This document shows positions 1 to 8,055 of a DNA stretch of 64,000 bases, piece after piece. The notes under the pieces were generated by a model. That model saw only the letters and a program-made list of their open reading frames with translations. It was not told the DNA's origin and ran no database searches. The stretch is taken from the NCBI RefSeq assembly GCF_017641085.1, contig NZ_JAEPPI010000003.1, positions 372,001 to 436,000 on the forward strand, read 5' to 3'. The stretch comes from Gracilimonas sp. (GTDB taxonomy: Bacteria > Bacteroidota > Rhodothermia > Balneolales > Balneolaceae). A program made the translations under genes and the position numbers. How positions within the stretch are numbered: position 1 is the stretch's first letter; each line of letters opens with the position of its first letter.

Positions 1-2
1 AC

Positions 3-206
3 GTTAAAGCCGAAGATGAAGCACGGCTCACCAACCGTATAAAACTGGAAACCGTTGTTCCCGATGAACGGGTTGCTGAAATTATTGATACGATCATCCA
101 AAAAGGAAAAACAGGTAATTCGGGTGATGGTAAAATCTTTATATCCGAAGTAGATAAAGCGGTCAGAATACGCACCGGGGAAATCGACGAAGAAGTGATT
201 AGATAG
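3..206 (+). CDS. P-II family signal protein, C-terminal part only
   Basis: The window begins inside this gene. The visible 67 codons end in GDGKIFIS, then VRIRTGE, which is the C-terminal signature of GlnB/GlnK-type P-II proteins that bind ATP/ADP and 2-oxoglutarate and control nitrogen transporters or enzymes. The N-terminus and the T-loop lie outside, so its target cannot be judged. It is followed by a 147-base gap and the AraC-HMA regulator. A second, more divergent PII-like gene sits at 28159 beside the Czc pump, so PII-type proteins appear at both ends of the metal region. Family assignment is firm; a role in metal control here is only inferred from position. Confidence 0.85.
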   Translation, partial: VKAEDEARLTNRIKLETVVPDERVAEIIDTIIQKGKTGNSGDGKIFISEVDKAVRIRTGEIDEEVIR

Positions 207-353
207 GCTAAGAGTACATCACTTTATACCCCGGGATTGCTGTCATTTGACCGTGGCAGTAGTCATCTGAAATTATATTCGTGATAACAATGAATTGCGA
301 TTTGAAATACACCGCTTAATTGTTGTTACAACAGCAACTTTTTAAACATAACT

Positions 354-926
354 ATGACCATGGAAGAACAAATTTTTCGTATAAAAAATATGGTGTGTGA
401 ACATTGCGGAGAAGTACTGGAGAGTAAATTAAATGAAGCTGGTTTTGTAGTAGAATCAATGAGGTTGGGTGCTATAAAGCTCCAAGAACCGGTGAACCGG
501 CAACAGTTTATCAAACTAACAAATATTGTTCATCAAAATGGATTTGAAATCATAAGTGATAAAAGCAGTCAGTTGGTGGAACAAATCAAACATCTGATTA
601 TAGATGTTATTCATGGCCGGAATAAACTGGAGGGTAATCTGTCGGAGTATATAGTGGAGAACATTCACAAAGACTATCAACATCTTAGCAGACTGTTTTC
701 CAGTGTAGAGGGAAAATCTATAGAACGATACTTTATTTTACAGAAGATTGAGCGATCTAAAGAATTGATTGTTTATGGAGAGCAAAATTTAAGTGAGATT
801 GCTTTCGAGCTTGGTTATAGCAGCCAACAGCACTTTTCGCGACAGTTTAAAAAAGAGACGGGACTAGCGCCATCGCACTTCAAAGAAATTAAAGAACAAA
901 AAAGAACTTCCATTGATCGCTTGTAA
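354..926 (+). CDS. AraC-type regulator with N-terminal heavy-metal-associated domain
   Basis: This 190-residue protein joins two domains. Residues 1 to about 70 resemble a heavy-metal-associated (HMA) fold, with the metal-binding motif MVCEHC at residues 13-18. Residues from about 100 to 185 are an AraC/XylS-type double helix-turn-helix, including NLSEIAFELGYSSQQHFSRQ. The most direct reading is a transcription factor that senses a soft metal (Cu, Zn, Cd or similar) in the cytoplasm through the CxxC pair. It begins the metal gene block and probably controls it; two genes downstream share the 10-mer ATCTGCAAGA in their leaders. ATG at 354 or at 360 could be the start. The metal specificity cannot be read from the sequence. 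Confidence 0.85.
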   Translation: MTMEEQIFRIKNMVCEHCGEVLESKLNEAGFVVESMRLGAIKLQEPVNRQQFIKLTNIVHQNGFEIISDKSSQLVEQIKHLIIDVIHGRNKLEGNLSEYIVENIHKDYQHLSRLFSSVEGKSIERYFILQKIERSKELIVYGEQNLSEIAFELGYSSQQHFSRQFKKETGLAPSHFKEIKEQKRTSIDRL

Positions 927-952
927 CATAAAATTGCATATAGATATCATAC

Positions 953-962
953 ATCTGCAAGA
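953..962 (+). promoter_or_regulatory. Shared 10-mer ATCTGCAAGA, copy 1
   Basis: The sequence ATCTGCAAGA lies 84 bases before the gene at 1047. An identical copy lies 69 bases before the gene at 3010. The similar distance to the start codons suggests a regulator site, most simply for the AraC-HMA protein encoded just upstream. This is inference; two copies are few. Confidence 0.3.
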
Positions 963-1046
963 TTTCTTTGGCGGAAATAGATAGTATGGGTCAAATATTG
1001 GTATAAGAAAATATCATTACTGATTAAAAAGGGAGCAATAAATTCT

Positions 1047-1484
1047 ATGGAAATAATTAAAATCGAACTTGGAAAATTATTGAAAAGTGTTTCTGACTCA
1101 AGAGATTTTTGCATTGACCGGCTGTTAGGCAGCCTAAAAAAACGGGAAGGAATTTTAAACATAAAAAAAAGTGAATCAGTTACAGATAAGCCTCAACTCA
1201 CCATTTCTTTTGATCCAGAAATTATTAGTGAACATCAGGTAAAAAGGATGGCCCGGGAAACTGCCAATTCGCTCGATCAAACCTTTGGCCACTTTCAAAT
1301 TAGATTAAAAGAATTCACAGATTCCGAAAAACTTAAGGCTGCTACTTCTGTTCTGAAAAATATGAAAGGAGTTATGAATGTTTTGATCGTACCAACCGGC
1401 AGCCTGATTGTTGAATTCAATAAATATATTACCCAAGAGTCTATTCTAAATGAGATAATTAAGAACTTAAATGTACTAAGCTAA
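1047..1484 (+). CDS. Stand-alone homologue of the N-terminal domain of the nearby metal ATPase
   Basis: This 145-residue soluble protein matches, end to end, the first about 145 residues of the P-type ATPase at 3491. Shared positions include C..RL.G.L..REGI near residue 22, then PQL.I.FDP, then FGH and a C-terminal GV...G...EF.K block. The pattern looks like two degenerate HMA (ferredoxin-like) folds in tandem. The classic CxxC pair is absent; one Cys is kept at the start of the first repeat. No membrane segment or signal peptide is seen. Possible roles are a metal chaperone or a partner that docks on the ATPase. It follows the AraC-HMA regulator and precedes a methyltransferase. I do not know a named function for this family. 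Confidence 0.75.
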   Translation: MEIIKIELGKLLKSVSDSRDFCIDRLLGSLKKREGILNIKKSESVTDKPQLTISFDPEIISEHQVKRMARETANSLDQTFGHFQIRLKEFTDSEKLKAATSVLKNMKGVMNVLIVPTGSLIVEFNKYITQESILNEIIKNLNVLS

Positions 1485-1498
1485 ATTTAATGAGTGGG

Positions 1499-1506
1499 TA
1501 CTTTTG
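1499..1506 (+). promoter_or_regulatory. TAnnTTTG promoter element before the methyltransferase
   Basis: TACTTTTG fits the Bacteroidota -7 consensus TAnnTTTG exactly and lies 21 bases before the ATG at 1528. No clear -33 element is seen at the expected spacing. Confidence 0.35.
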
Positions 1507-1527
1507 TGAACAAAAGGCACAATTATC

Positions 1528-2181
1528 ATGGACTATGAAATACTTTCAAAAAAACAAATAAAAGAAATCTACAGTGATTGGGCGGACCGATACGATCTTT
1601 CACTTTGGTTGTTCAACCTGATTGGTTTTCAGTATCAGTTTTACAGAAGAGAAGCTATTAAAGGATTATCGCTAAAACTGGGAGATACTGTTATTGACTT
1701 GGGATGTGGTACAGGACTAAATTTTTCCATACTCCAGCGAATGGTTGGATACAAAGGCACGATCATTGGAGTTGACTTATCGGAATCGATGTTAGATAAA
1801 GCACAGAAACGGGTAAGACGACACAGTTGGAAAAATGTGCAACTGGTCGAGTCAGATATGGCTGATTTTGCTATTCCAGAACATACGGATGCTGTGCTTT
1901 CTACTGCTGCATTGACTATGTCGCCAAAATATGATCAAATCATACAGTACGTTGCTGATGAATTAAAACCGGGCAAACGGATGTCTATTTTTGAATTCAA
2001 AAAACCGGAAAAGTGGCCTGAATGGTTAGTAGATGTCACTCTTTCATTCCTGAAAACCTATGGAGTACGAAAGGCTCACACGAAAAGAACTCCATGGAAA
2101 TCTATGGAACAGCATTTTCAGCAATCAGAAATGAAGGAGTATTACTTCGGAGCTGTTTATGTTTGTTCCGGAACAGCTTGA
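1528..2181 (+). CDS. SAM-dependent class I methyltransferase
   Basis: This 217-residue protein carries the SAM-binding motif I VIDLGCGTG at about residues 55-63 and the acidic end of the second strand (GVDLSESML) after it, so it is a Rossmann-fold methyltransferase. The N-terminal YSDWADRYDLS resembles the UbiE and phosphatidylethanolamine N-methyltransferase groups, so a lipid or small-molecule substrate is possible. The substrate cannot be told from sequence. Genes of this type are common beside metal and arsenic resistance genes, but no Cys triad like that of ArsM was seen, so arsenite methylation is not supported. It converges with the rhomboid gene, 18 bases away. Confidence 0.8.
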   Translation: MDYEILSKKQIKEIYSDWADRYDLSLWLFNLIGFQYQFYRREAIKGLSLKLGDTVIDLGCGTGLNFSILQRMVGYKGTIIGVDLSESMLDKAQKRVRRHSWKNVQLVESDMADFAIPEHTDAVLSTAALTMSPKYDQIIQYVADELKPGKRMSIFEFKKPEKWPEWLVDVTLSFLKTYGVRKAHTKRTPWKSMEQHFQQSEMKEYYFGAVYVCSGTA

Positions 2182-2199
2182 ATATAAAAGCTTTATCTA

Positions 2200-2820
2200 T
2201 TACCCTCGCCTCTTTAGTCCCCAAAATTTAATTAAGGCGTACCCAAATAGCATTCCACCCAGATGTGCAAAATTGGCCACTCCGGCCTGTGTGCCTAATA
2301 CTCCGTTCATTAGCTCAATGCCTCCAAATATGGCTACAAAATATTTAGCTTTAATGGGTATAGGAGGAATAAGAAGAACGATATAACGATTTGGAAACAT
2401 CATGCCAAAGGCAAGCAAAATTCCATAAACCGCCCCCGATGCGCCAACAGTAGGAACGTTGGCATTTACAAATATCAATTGAATAATTGCAGCCCCAATT
2501 CCTGTTATAAAATAATAGATAGTAAATCGCTTAGAACCCCAATAGTTTTCAATAGCTTGACCAAACATCCATAGTGCAAAGAGATTGAAAAAGATGTGTG
2601 CAAACCCAGCGTGCAGGAAGAGATAGCTCACCGGCTGCCATATTTCAAACTTTCCGGAATCGAGAGGCCAAAGTGCCCCCAATTGGTATAGAAAGTTACC
2701 TAAACCCGGAATATTCAACCCTATGAAAACCAACGCGTTTATGATAAGTAAGTTTTTAACCGCGGTTGGGAATACAGAAAATTGTGAGTTTGGTTGATAT
2801 TGATCGTTTTGATAATTCAA
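2200..2820 (-). CDS. Rhomboid family intramembrane serine protease
   Basis: This 206-residue membrane protein has about six hydrophobic segments and the rhomboid catalytic pair: Ser128 in GASG (residues 126-129) and His186 in FAHLGGM. The HIFFN stretch (residues 75-79) matches the conserved His/Asn of the oxyanion region. Such enzymes cut single-pass membrane proteins inside the bilayer. The length is typical for short bacterial rhomboids without extra domains. The gene stands alone on the minus strand between plus-strand metal genes, so its membership in the metal system is uncertain. The substrate is unknown. Confidence 0.9.
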   Translation of the reverse strand: MNYQNDQYQPNSQFSVFPTAVKNLLIINALVFIGLNIPGLGNFLYQLGALWPLDSGKFEIWQPVSYLFLHAGFAHIFFNLFALWMFGQAIENYWGSKRFTIYYFITGIGAAIIQLIFVNANVPTVGASGAVYGILLAFGMMFPNRYIVLLIPPIPIKAKYFVAIFGGIELMNGVLGTQAGVANFAHLGGMLFGYALIKFWGLKRRG

Positions 2821-2930
2821 AGTTGAAGTCTTTACTGTTAACTTTTTCTTGTAAATCTTAAACCTGTGGTAGTCTCTTTAAGTTTCGTGAAGTCAGCTTA
2901 ACAGCAAAATCCTGCACAAGTACCACATAA

Positions 2931-2940
2931 ATCTGCAAGA
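2931..2940 (+). promoter_or_regulatory. Shared 10-mer ATCTGCAAGA, copy 2
   Basis: Identical to the copy at 953-962, and placed 69 bases before the SpoIIAA-like gene at 3010. Both copies are followed by a TATGG or TTATGG about 25-35 bases later. A candidate operator; inference only. Confidence 0.3.
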
Positions 2941-3009
2941 CTCAACAGAGGTAGTATTGTACATTATGGTAAATAATTAGCAACAGTACAGGAATGATCG
3001 AAAACTATT

Positions 3010-3354
3010 ATGATCGAAGTTAGTGAACTTAGTGATTCGTCAGTTTTGGTTTTGAATATTTCAGGAAAATTGACAAAGCAGGATCTTGATGAACTTATTC
3101 CCATGTTAAAAAATCATATTTCTCAATCTGACGATCCTCACCTTTATATTAGTATGCAGGGCTTTAAAGGGTGGGAAAGTGTAGCCGCAGCCTGGAAAGA
3201 TTTAAATCTTGATGCGGACTACATTGGATATTTCGACCGAATTGCTATTGTTGGTGAAAAGAAATGGCAGGAATGGGGAACACAATTGGTCGATGCAATA
3301 AGCAAAGAAGAACTTAAATACTTTTATACAGAAGAAGCCGACAAGGGATGGTAG
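3010..3354 (+). CDS. SpoIIAA-like (STAS/SEC14 type) protein
   Basis: This 114-residue soluble protein has the layout of the SpoIIAA-like family: an N-terminal strand ending in LNISGKLTKQDLDELIP, a central LYISMQGFKGW, and DRIAIVGEKKWQEWGT near residue 80. In several bacteria such proteins are encoded with membrane transporters or stress genes, and some bind lipids or other ligands; no enzyme function is established that I can cite for this one. It sits between the rhomboid and the zinc-type ATPase. No signal peptide or membrane segment is seen, so it is likely cytoplasmic. Confidence 0.75.
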   Translation: MIEVSELSDSSVLVLNISGKLTKQDLDELIPMLKNHISQSDDPHLYISMQGFKGWESVAAAWKDLNLDADYIGYFDRIAIVGEKKWQEWGTQLVDAISKEELKYFYTEEADKGW

Positions 3355-3436
3355 TGGATTAACAATACACACGAATAAAGTACCTATGCAAAATTATGTG
3401 AATAGTACATAAGAATGCACCGTTACAGCTATTCAC

Positions 3437-3472
3437 AAGCTGGATTAGGTTGAATCCTGGTTCAGCTTTTTT
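3437..3472 (+). terminator. Imperfect hairpin with T-run ahead of the ATPase gene
   Basis: AAGCTGGATT pairs with AATCC and AGCTT across a bulge, and is followed by a run of six T. It could end transcription of the SpoIIAA-like gene or act as a leader attenuator, since the ATPase starts at 3491. The stem is broken, so confidence is low. Confidence 0.3.
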
Positions 3473-3490
3473 AACTCAAATTAGGACATT

Positions 3491-6085
3491 ATGGAAAAAC
3501 TTAAACTTGATTTACCTGTTTTATTGCCTGAAATACCTGATTTAAAAGATCAATGTGTGTCCAGGTTAACCGGAACCTTAGAGGGGCGGGAAGGTATTTT
3601 TCGGGTGCATGTCAAAAGCGAAGAAAATCCGCCCCAGCTTTGCATTCATTTTGATCCTGATGTCATTACACTGCATCGAATAAAAAGTATTGCCGAACAG
3701 ACCGGGGCTCAACTGCACGATAAATTCGGTCACTTGTTGGTTGAAGTAGTTGGAAACAGACATGCCCGTCATGCCCGAAGCATTACCCGTATGCTAAATG
3801 AATTGGAGGGTGTAGTTGATGCCTTTGCCGGGTCCAGCGGATGGATTCGAATGGAATTCGACAAAAGCAAGACTACAATTAAAGATTTGATAATTTCTCT
3901 TCAAGATATGGGGCTCAGCATTAAGCCCGCATCACTCAAACACCGAAATGAAGAGGGTGAAACTCTTCTTAAGAAGGAATCTAAGTCATTGGATAGAAGC
4001 CAAAAAATGAACAATGATATAGAAAAACCACCTGCCAAAAATGAAGAGAATCATGAGGAAAGTGAGGCTAAACATGAAGATGATAGCCATGAGCATGATC
4101 AAGACCATGCTCATGAAGACGAAGAGTCGCACGATCATACCCACGCCCACGGCGGCATCTTCGGCGAAAAAACCGAGCTGATCTTTTCGCTGACATGCGG
4201 TGGGCTGCTTGCCACAGGTTTCGGCCTCTCTTATGTGAGCGCTATTCCCGGCTGGGTATCGCTGGTACTGTATGTGGGAGCTTACTTCTTTGGCGGATAC
4301 TACATCGTTCAGGAAGCCTGGACCGAGATAAGGGCAGGCAACTTTCAGATCGATTTCCTGATGCTGGTTGCCGCGATTGGAGCTGCAATCCTTGGGGAGT
4401 GGGCTGAGGGGGCGCTTCTGCTTTTCTTGTTCAGCCTTGGACATTCCCTGGAACACTATGCTATGGGTCGGGCACGAGATGCCATCAAAGGGCTTTCTGA
4501 CCTTGCGCCAAAAACCGCTCTGCGAAAAAAAGATGGAACCACCGAAGAGGTACCTGTTGAGGAGTTGCAGGTTGGAGATGTTATTGTGATCAAACCGAAC
4601 AGTAAAATTTCCGCCGACGGGGTAGTTATCAATGGCGAGAGCAGCGTCAACCAGGCACCCATCACCGGCGAAAGCGTGCCCGTAGACAAGATGGAATATG
4701 ACGATCCTGAATCCATCGATGAAGATGCAGATTCTATTGACGATAAGCACCGCGTGTTTGCCGGCACCATCAATGGAAATGGAAGTCTGGAGGTAAAGGT
4801 GACAAAACTTTCCAAAGATTCCACACTTTCTCGCCTGATCAAGCTGGTTAACGAAGCCGAAGCTCAGAAGTCGCCGACCCAACAGTTCACCGACAAATTT
4901 GAAAAGTATTTTGTACCGTCCGTGTTAGTATTAGTGGTGATATTGAATTTTGCTTTTCTGGTTATAGATGAATCTTTTTCAGCAAGTTTTTATCGGGCCA
5001 TGGCGGTTCTTGTGGCAGCAAGTCCCTGTGCACTGGCTATTTCTACGCCCAGCGCAGTGCTTAGCGGTGTAGGACGAGCCGCAAGAGGTGGAGTTCTGAT
5101 AAAAGGCGGTCGCCCCCTTGAAAACCTTGGAATATTAAAGGCGTTAGCTTTTGATAAAACCGGAACCCTCACAGAAGGCGAGCCCAGACTTACTGATGTG
5201 ATCACCTTTGGTGATACGGAGGAAAACGAGTTGTTAAAAGTAGCTGTAGCTGTAGAAAGTTTAAGTGATCACCCCCTCGCTGATGCCGTGGTGCGTGATG
5301 GAAAAGAGAAGTTAGGGGAAACTGATTTTCCCGAAGCCGAAGATCTTGAATCCATTACAGGGCGGGGAGTAAAAGCAACGATTAAAGATATAACAGTGTA
5401 TATCGGGAATGCGGAGCTATTTGAAGAGGCCGATGGCATTAAACTCTCTGAAGACCTTAAACGAAGTGTAGAAGAATTGGAAGGAGAAGGGAAAACGACT
5501 ATGATTGTTCGTCATGGTGATCGATATCTTGGTATGCTTGGGCTGATGGATACCCCACGAGAGGATGCCAAGGAGGTTATTCAAAAACTGCGGGACATGG
5601 GCTTGACACACCTGATCATGCTTACGGGCGACAATCAGCGGGTGGCCGATGCTGTTGCTAAAGAGATCGGTATCGACGACCCAAAAGGTAATTTACTGCC
5701 TGAAGACAAGGTGGAAGCTGTCAAAAAGCTTCGTGAAGAGGAAGGCGACGTAGCGATGGTAGGCGATGGCGTCAACGATGCTCCGGCCATGGCCAACAGC
5801 ACAGTGGGCATTGCTATGGGAGCAGCCGGATCAGATGTGGCCCTTGAAACAGCCGATGTAGCTTTAATGGCCGACAAGATTTCCGTTCTTCCGTTTGCTA
5901 TCGGACTGAGCCGCAAAACCAAATCGATCATCAAGCAGAACCTGTGGATCAGCCTGGGTATGGTGGCTCTGCTTGTGCCAGCTACGATTTTTGGCCTGAG
6001 CATGGGTTGGGCAGTCATCGGCCACGAAGGGTCAACAGTAATTGTTGTTTTCAATGCATTGCGGCTGCTGGCGTATAAATCCTAA
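3491..6085 (+). CDS. Heavy-metal P-type ATPase with His-rich linker (Zn/Cd/Co type)
   Basis: This 864-residue inner-membrane pump should export a divalent metal from the cytoplasm using ATP. In order it has two degenerate HMA-like repeats (about 1-145), a linker with many HxH and HxHD units (about 185-222), the membrane domain with the ion-path motif SPC at residues 511-513, the phosphorylation motif DKTGT (Asp555), an HP motif (SDHPLAD), and GDGVNDAP. SPC rather than CPC is typical of the P1B-4 group (Co, Zn, Cd). The TGES actuator motif is present. The N-terminal domain is homologous to the separate protein at 1047. Base composition changes near the linker: sampled lines before 4141 are 38-43% GC and after it 58-60%, which suggests a fusion or recombination point. 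Confidence 0.93.
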   Translation: MEKLKLDLPVLLPEIPDLKDQCVSRLTGTLEGREGIFRVHVKSEENPPQLCIHFDPDVITLHRIKSIAEQTGAQLHDKFGHLLVEVVGNRHARHARSITRMLNELEGVVDAFAGSSGWIRMEFDKSKTTIKDLIISLQDMGLSIKPASLKHRNEEGETLLKKESKSLDRSQKMNNDIEKPPAKNEENHEESEAKHEDDSHEHDQDHAHEDEESHDHTHAHGGIFGEKTELIFSLTCGGLLATGFGLSYVSAIPGWVSLVLYVGAYFFGGYYIVQEAWTEIRAGNFQIDFLMLVAAIGAAILGEWAEGALLLFLFSLGHSLEHYAMGRARDAIKGLSDLAPKTALRKKDGTTEEVPVEELQVGDVIVIKPNSKISADGVVINGESSVNQAPITGESVPVDKMEYDDPESIDEDADSIDDKHRVFAGTINGNGSLEVKVTKLSKDSTLSRLIKLVNEAEAQKSPTQQFTDKFEKYFVPSVLVLVVILNFAFLVIDESFSASFYRAMAVLVAASPCALAISTPSAVLSGVGRAARGGVLIKGGRPLENLGILKALAFDKTGTLTEGEPRLTDVITFGDTEENELLKVAVAVESLSDHPLADAVVRDGKEKLGETDFPEAEDLESITGRGVKATIKDITVYIGNAELFEEADGIKLSEDLKRSVEELEGEGKTTMIVRHGDRYLGMLGLMDTPREDAKEVIQKLRDMGLTHLIMLTGDNQRVADAVAKEIGIDDPKGNLLPEDKVEAVKKLREEEGDVAMVGDGVNDAPAMANSTVGIAMGAAGSDVALETADVALMADKISVLPFAIGLSRKTKSIIKQNLWISLGMVALLVPATIFGLSMGWAVIGHEGSTVIVVFNALRLLAYKS

Positions 6086-6129
6086 GAAAGTTTATTTTAA
6101 TTATACGCCACTCCAAACCCGTGACATTT

Positions 6130-6306
6130 ATGAAATGGACATTCGAAAATCATGAAATGGATTTAAAAAATTTAAATCCACAGGTAAGAAAGAAAGCCCT
6201 GGAAATTGCCAACCGTTTGATGGAGGAGGGCGATTATACCAAAGGAGAGGCTATCAAACAGGCGATAAAAGAAGCCCGGGAATGGTTTTTGGATATACAA
6301 GGATAA
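6130..6306 (+). CDS. Small YdaT-like protein
   Basis: A 58-residue protein read from ATG at 6130; a GTG nine bases earlier is also in frame. It contains a WTFENHEMDLKNLNPQVR start, then KALEIANRLMEEG and KGEAIKQAIKEAREW. This resembles small YdaT-like/DUF2188-type proteins, which often pair a W..N..P start with an EIAN helix, though the match is from memory. No Cys or His cluster suggests metal binding. It sits 45 bases after the ATPase and 88 bases before the exchanger, so it may be co-transcribed with the pump. Function unknown. Confidence 0.55.
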   Translation: MKWTFENHEMDLKNLNPQVRKKALEIANRLMEEGDYTKGEAIKQAIKEAREWFLDIQG

Positions 6307-6394
6307 ATATAAAATTCCATTTCTATCTTTATGTTTAAACCGCCTGAGCTCAAGAAATAACAGACTACGAGTAATTAACTGATATAGGTGCAAA

Positions 6395-7393
6395 ATGAAC
6401 GCATGGCTATGGGCTGGAGTATTGATTATAGCAGCCTGGGCTGCTCACTGGGGTGCTGATAAACTGCTGCTGCCTCTAAAGTTGTTACGTAAACAGTGGG
6501 GACTAACCGCTTCTGCCGGAGCTGCTTTTTTAGCCATCGTTACCGCAAGTCCCGAAGTGGCCATAAACATTACCAGTGCAGCGCGGGGTGTTTCGGATAT
6601 TGGCCTGGGTAATTTGCTGGGATCCAACATTATTTCTATTCCTTTAATCACTACGATTGCTTATCTGGCATCCCGCAGGCAGTTTAAAAACAACCAACAG
6701 CATCAGAAACATTTGGAAGAGAATACGTTGGCGCTGAACAAACGCTCGGTGATTGTGCTCTCGTTGCCATACTTGGGTATTATTGCGCTGGTGGCCGTGC
6801 TGACCCTACCTGAAGGCTGGCGCGGACTCCAACCGGTAGACGGCTGGATTATGTTAGGAGCATACGCCGCCTTTTTGGCTCATGCAATCATAAGGGGCCG
6901 TAAAGAAGGAAAAAAGGTAAGTTGGGATAAAAAGGACATTGTACTTTCTGTGGCCGGGGCAGCAACCATTACCGTCGGCGCTTTTTTTATCGTTAAGGCA
7001 ACGGAAAACATTGTTTCAGCACTGGGTATTTCTCAGATCATCGGAGGATTATTTATTACGGGAACGATGGTTACGCTTCCCGAAATTTTTAAGACCTGGA
7101 GCGTTGTAAAAGGCGGGGAAGTAACCGCAGGCACTACCAGCGTGATTGCCGATAATGCTATTACCATGAGCGTGGCCTTTTTCCCGCTGGCTCTTGTAAA
7201 TACCCCGGTGGAGGACTTTCAGCTATACTGGGTAAATCTGGCATTTGTCGGTCTTATGCCCCTGCTTTATTCGGTCTTCGTCCATCAAAGCAAATCGCAG
7301 CACGGTTTTAGCAGTTGGCAGATTCTTGTGTTTGACACTGCTTATATCTTGTACATTTTAACCATGCTGTTTGTAGTACTGGATCTTTTTTAA
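6395..7393 (+). CDS. Sodium/calcium exchanger family cation antiporter
   Basis: This 332-residue protein has about ten membrane segments in two repeats. The first repeat holds ASPEVAINI and DIGLGNLLGSNIISIPL, close to the alpha-repeat of the CaCA superfamily (consensus SxPE and GN..GSN). The second holds GTMVTLPEIFKTW and TAGTTSVIADNAI. These motifs bind Na and Ca ions in relatives such as YrbG. Here it probably exchanges a divalent cation for Na or H. Its place between two metal ATPases suggests it serves the metal-resistance set, but the ion is not known. The stop codon overlaps the end of lspA on the other strand by four bases. Confidence 0.82.
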   Translation: MNAWLWAGVLIIAAWAAHWGADKLLLPLKLLRKQWGLTASAGAAFLAIVTASPEVAINITSAARGVSDIGLGNLLGSNIISIPLITTIAYLASRRQFKNNQQHQKHLEENTLALNKRSVIVLSLPYLGIIALVAVLTLPEGWRGLQPVDGWIMLGAYAAFLAHAIIRGRKEGKKVSWDKKDIVLSVAGAATITVGAFFIVKATENIVSALGISQIIGGLFITGTMVTLPEIFKTWSVVKGGEVTAGTTSVIADNAITMSVAFFPLALVNTPVEDFQLYWVNLAFVGLMPLLYSVFVHQSKSQHGFSSWQILVFDTAYILYILTMLFVVLDLF

Positions 7394-7932
7394 TCAGATT
7401 GGGCCGTTTTGAGATTCGCCGGTTCCGGTAACAGGCGCCGATTAAACAATAATAGCAGAATGATAGAAGTGCTTATAAACACGTCTGCCATATTGAAAAT
7501 ATATGGGAATACCGGATCACCGTTAAAAGAATAGGTAAAGTACAGAAAGTCATTTACGCGGCCCTGCAGGATATGTCCGTAGCCTTCTATTTTTGCCATA
7601 ATCAGCCGGTCGATGATATTCCCCAGTGCTCCGCCCAGTATAAGTCCCATACAGAAAAGGTATCCTTTGGTTGCCTGGCTCAAATTCCTTGCTATGTAAA
7701 TAAAAATACCGGCGACCGCCACAATGGAAATCAGGCTGATAGCCCAGGTGGGAAACCAGTCTATACCCAGGGCCATGCCGGGGTTTTGGGTATAGGCAAA
7801 GACCAGCCATCCGGGAATGACTTCCAGGTTCTGCAGGGACGGGGACGTACGAACCAGCTGTTTGGTGAGCTGATCGATGAGCGCTGCCAGCAGGGCCGGC
7901 GCAAGCAAGAACCACAATTTCTTTCTGTTCAT
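7390..7932 (-). CDS. lspA: Lipoprotein signal peptidase II
   Basis: This 180-residue enzyme has four membrane segments and the two catalytic aspartates of LspA: Asp108 in NIIDRL and Asp150 in FNMADVF. TQNPGMALG matches the conserved N.G.AFG region. It cuts the signal peptide of prolipoproteins after diacylglyceryl attachment to Cys. LspA is usually a single core gene; here it lies within a metal island, transcribed away from the CmtR/ATPase pair. Several proteins of the island have lipobox signals (15569, 18031, 26887), so it could process them. Whether a second lspA exists in the genome is not visible. See also the Lnb-like gene at 19571. Confidence 0.93.
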   Translation of the reverse strand: MNRKKLWFLLAPALLAALIDQLTKQLVRTSPSLQNLEVIPGWLVFAYTQNPGMALGIDWFPTWAISLISIVAVAGIFIYIARNLSQATKGYLFCMGLILGGALGNIIDRLIMAKIEGYGHILQGRVNDFLYFTYSFNGDPVFPYIFNMADVFISTSIILLLLFNRRLLPEPANLKTAQSD

Positions 7933-8020
7933 AAGGGCTGATATTACAAATACATTGGAGTTAGAAGAATTTCCGGTACAACGATTGTATCGTTATGTTG
8001 TTTTAAATAATATATAACTA

Positions 8021-8038
8021 TATATTTATATAAATATA
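8021..8038 (+). promoter_or_regulatory. Perfect 18-bp palindrome, candidate CmtR-type operator
   Basis: TATATTTATATAAATATA is its own reverse complement, centred between 8029 and 8030, and ends 17 bases before the regulator's start at 8056. AT-rich dyads at this place are typical operators for ArsR/SmtB repressors. Since the region is very AT-rich, chance palindromes are not excluded. Confidence 0.5.
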
Positions 8039-8055
8039 ACTAATCAACCTTTTTT

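Noticed and set aside
1528-2181. Arsenite methyltransferase (ArsM)
   Set aside because: The SAM-binding part fits, but the Cys residues needed for arsenic binding were not seen.
3986-4882. 298-codon frame on the minus strand under the first ATPase
   Set aside because: It is a shadow of the ATPase frame; the plus-strand protein has all catalytic motifs.
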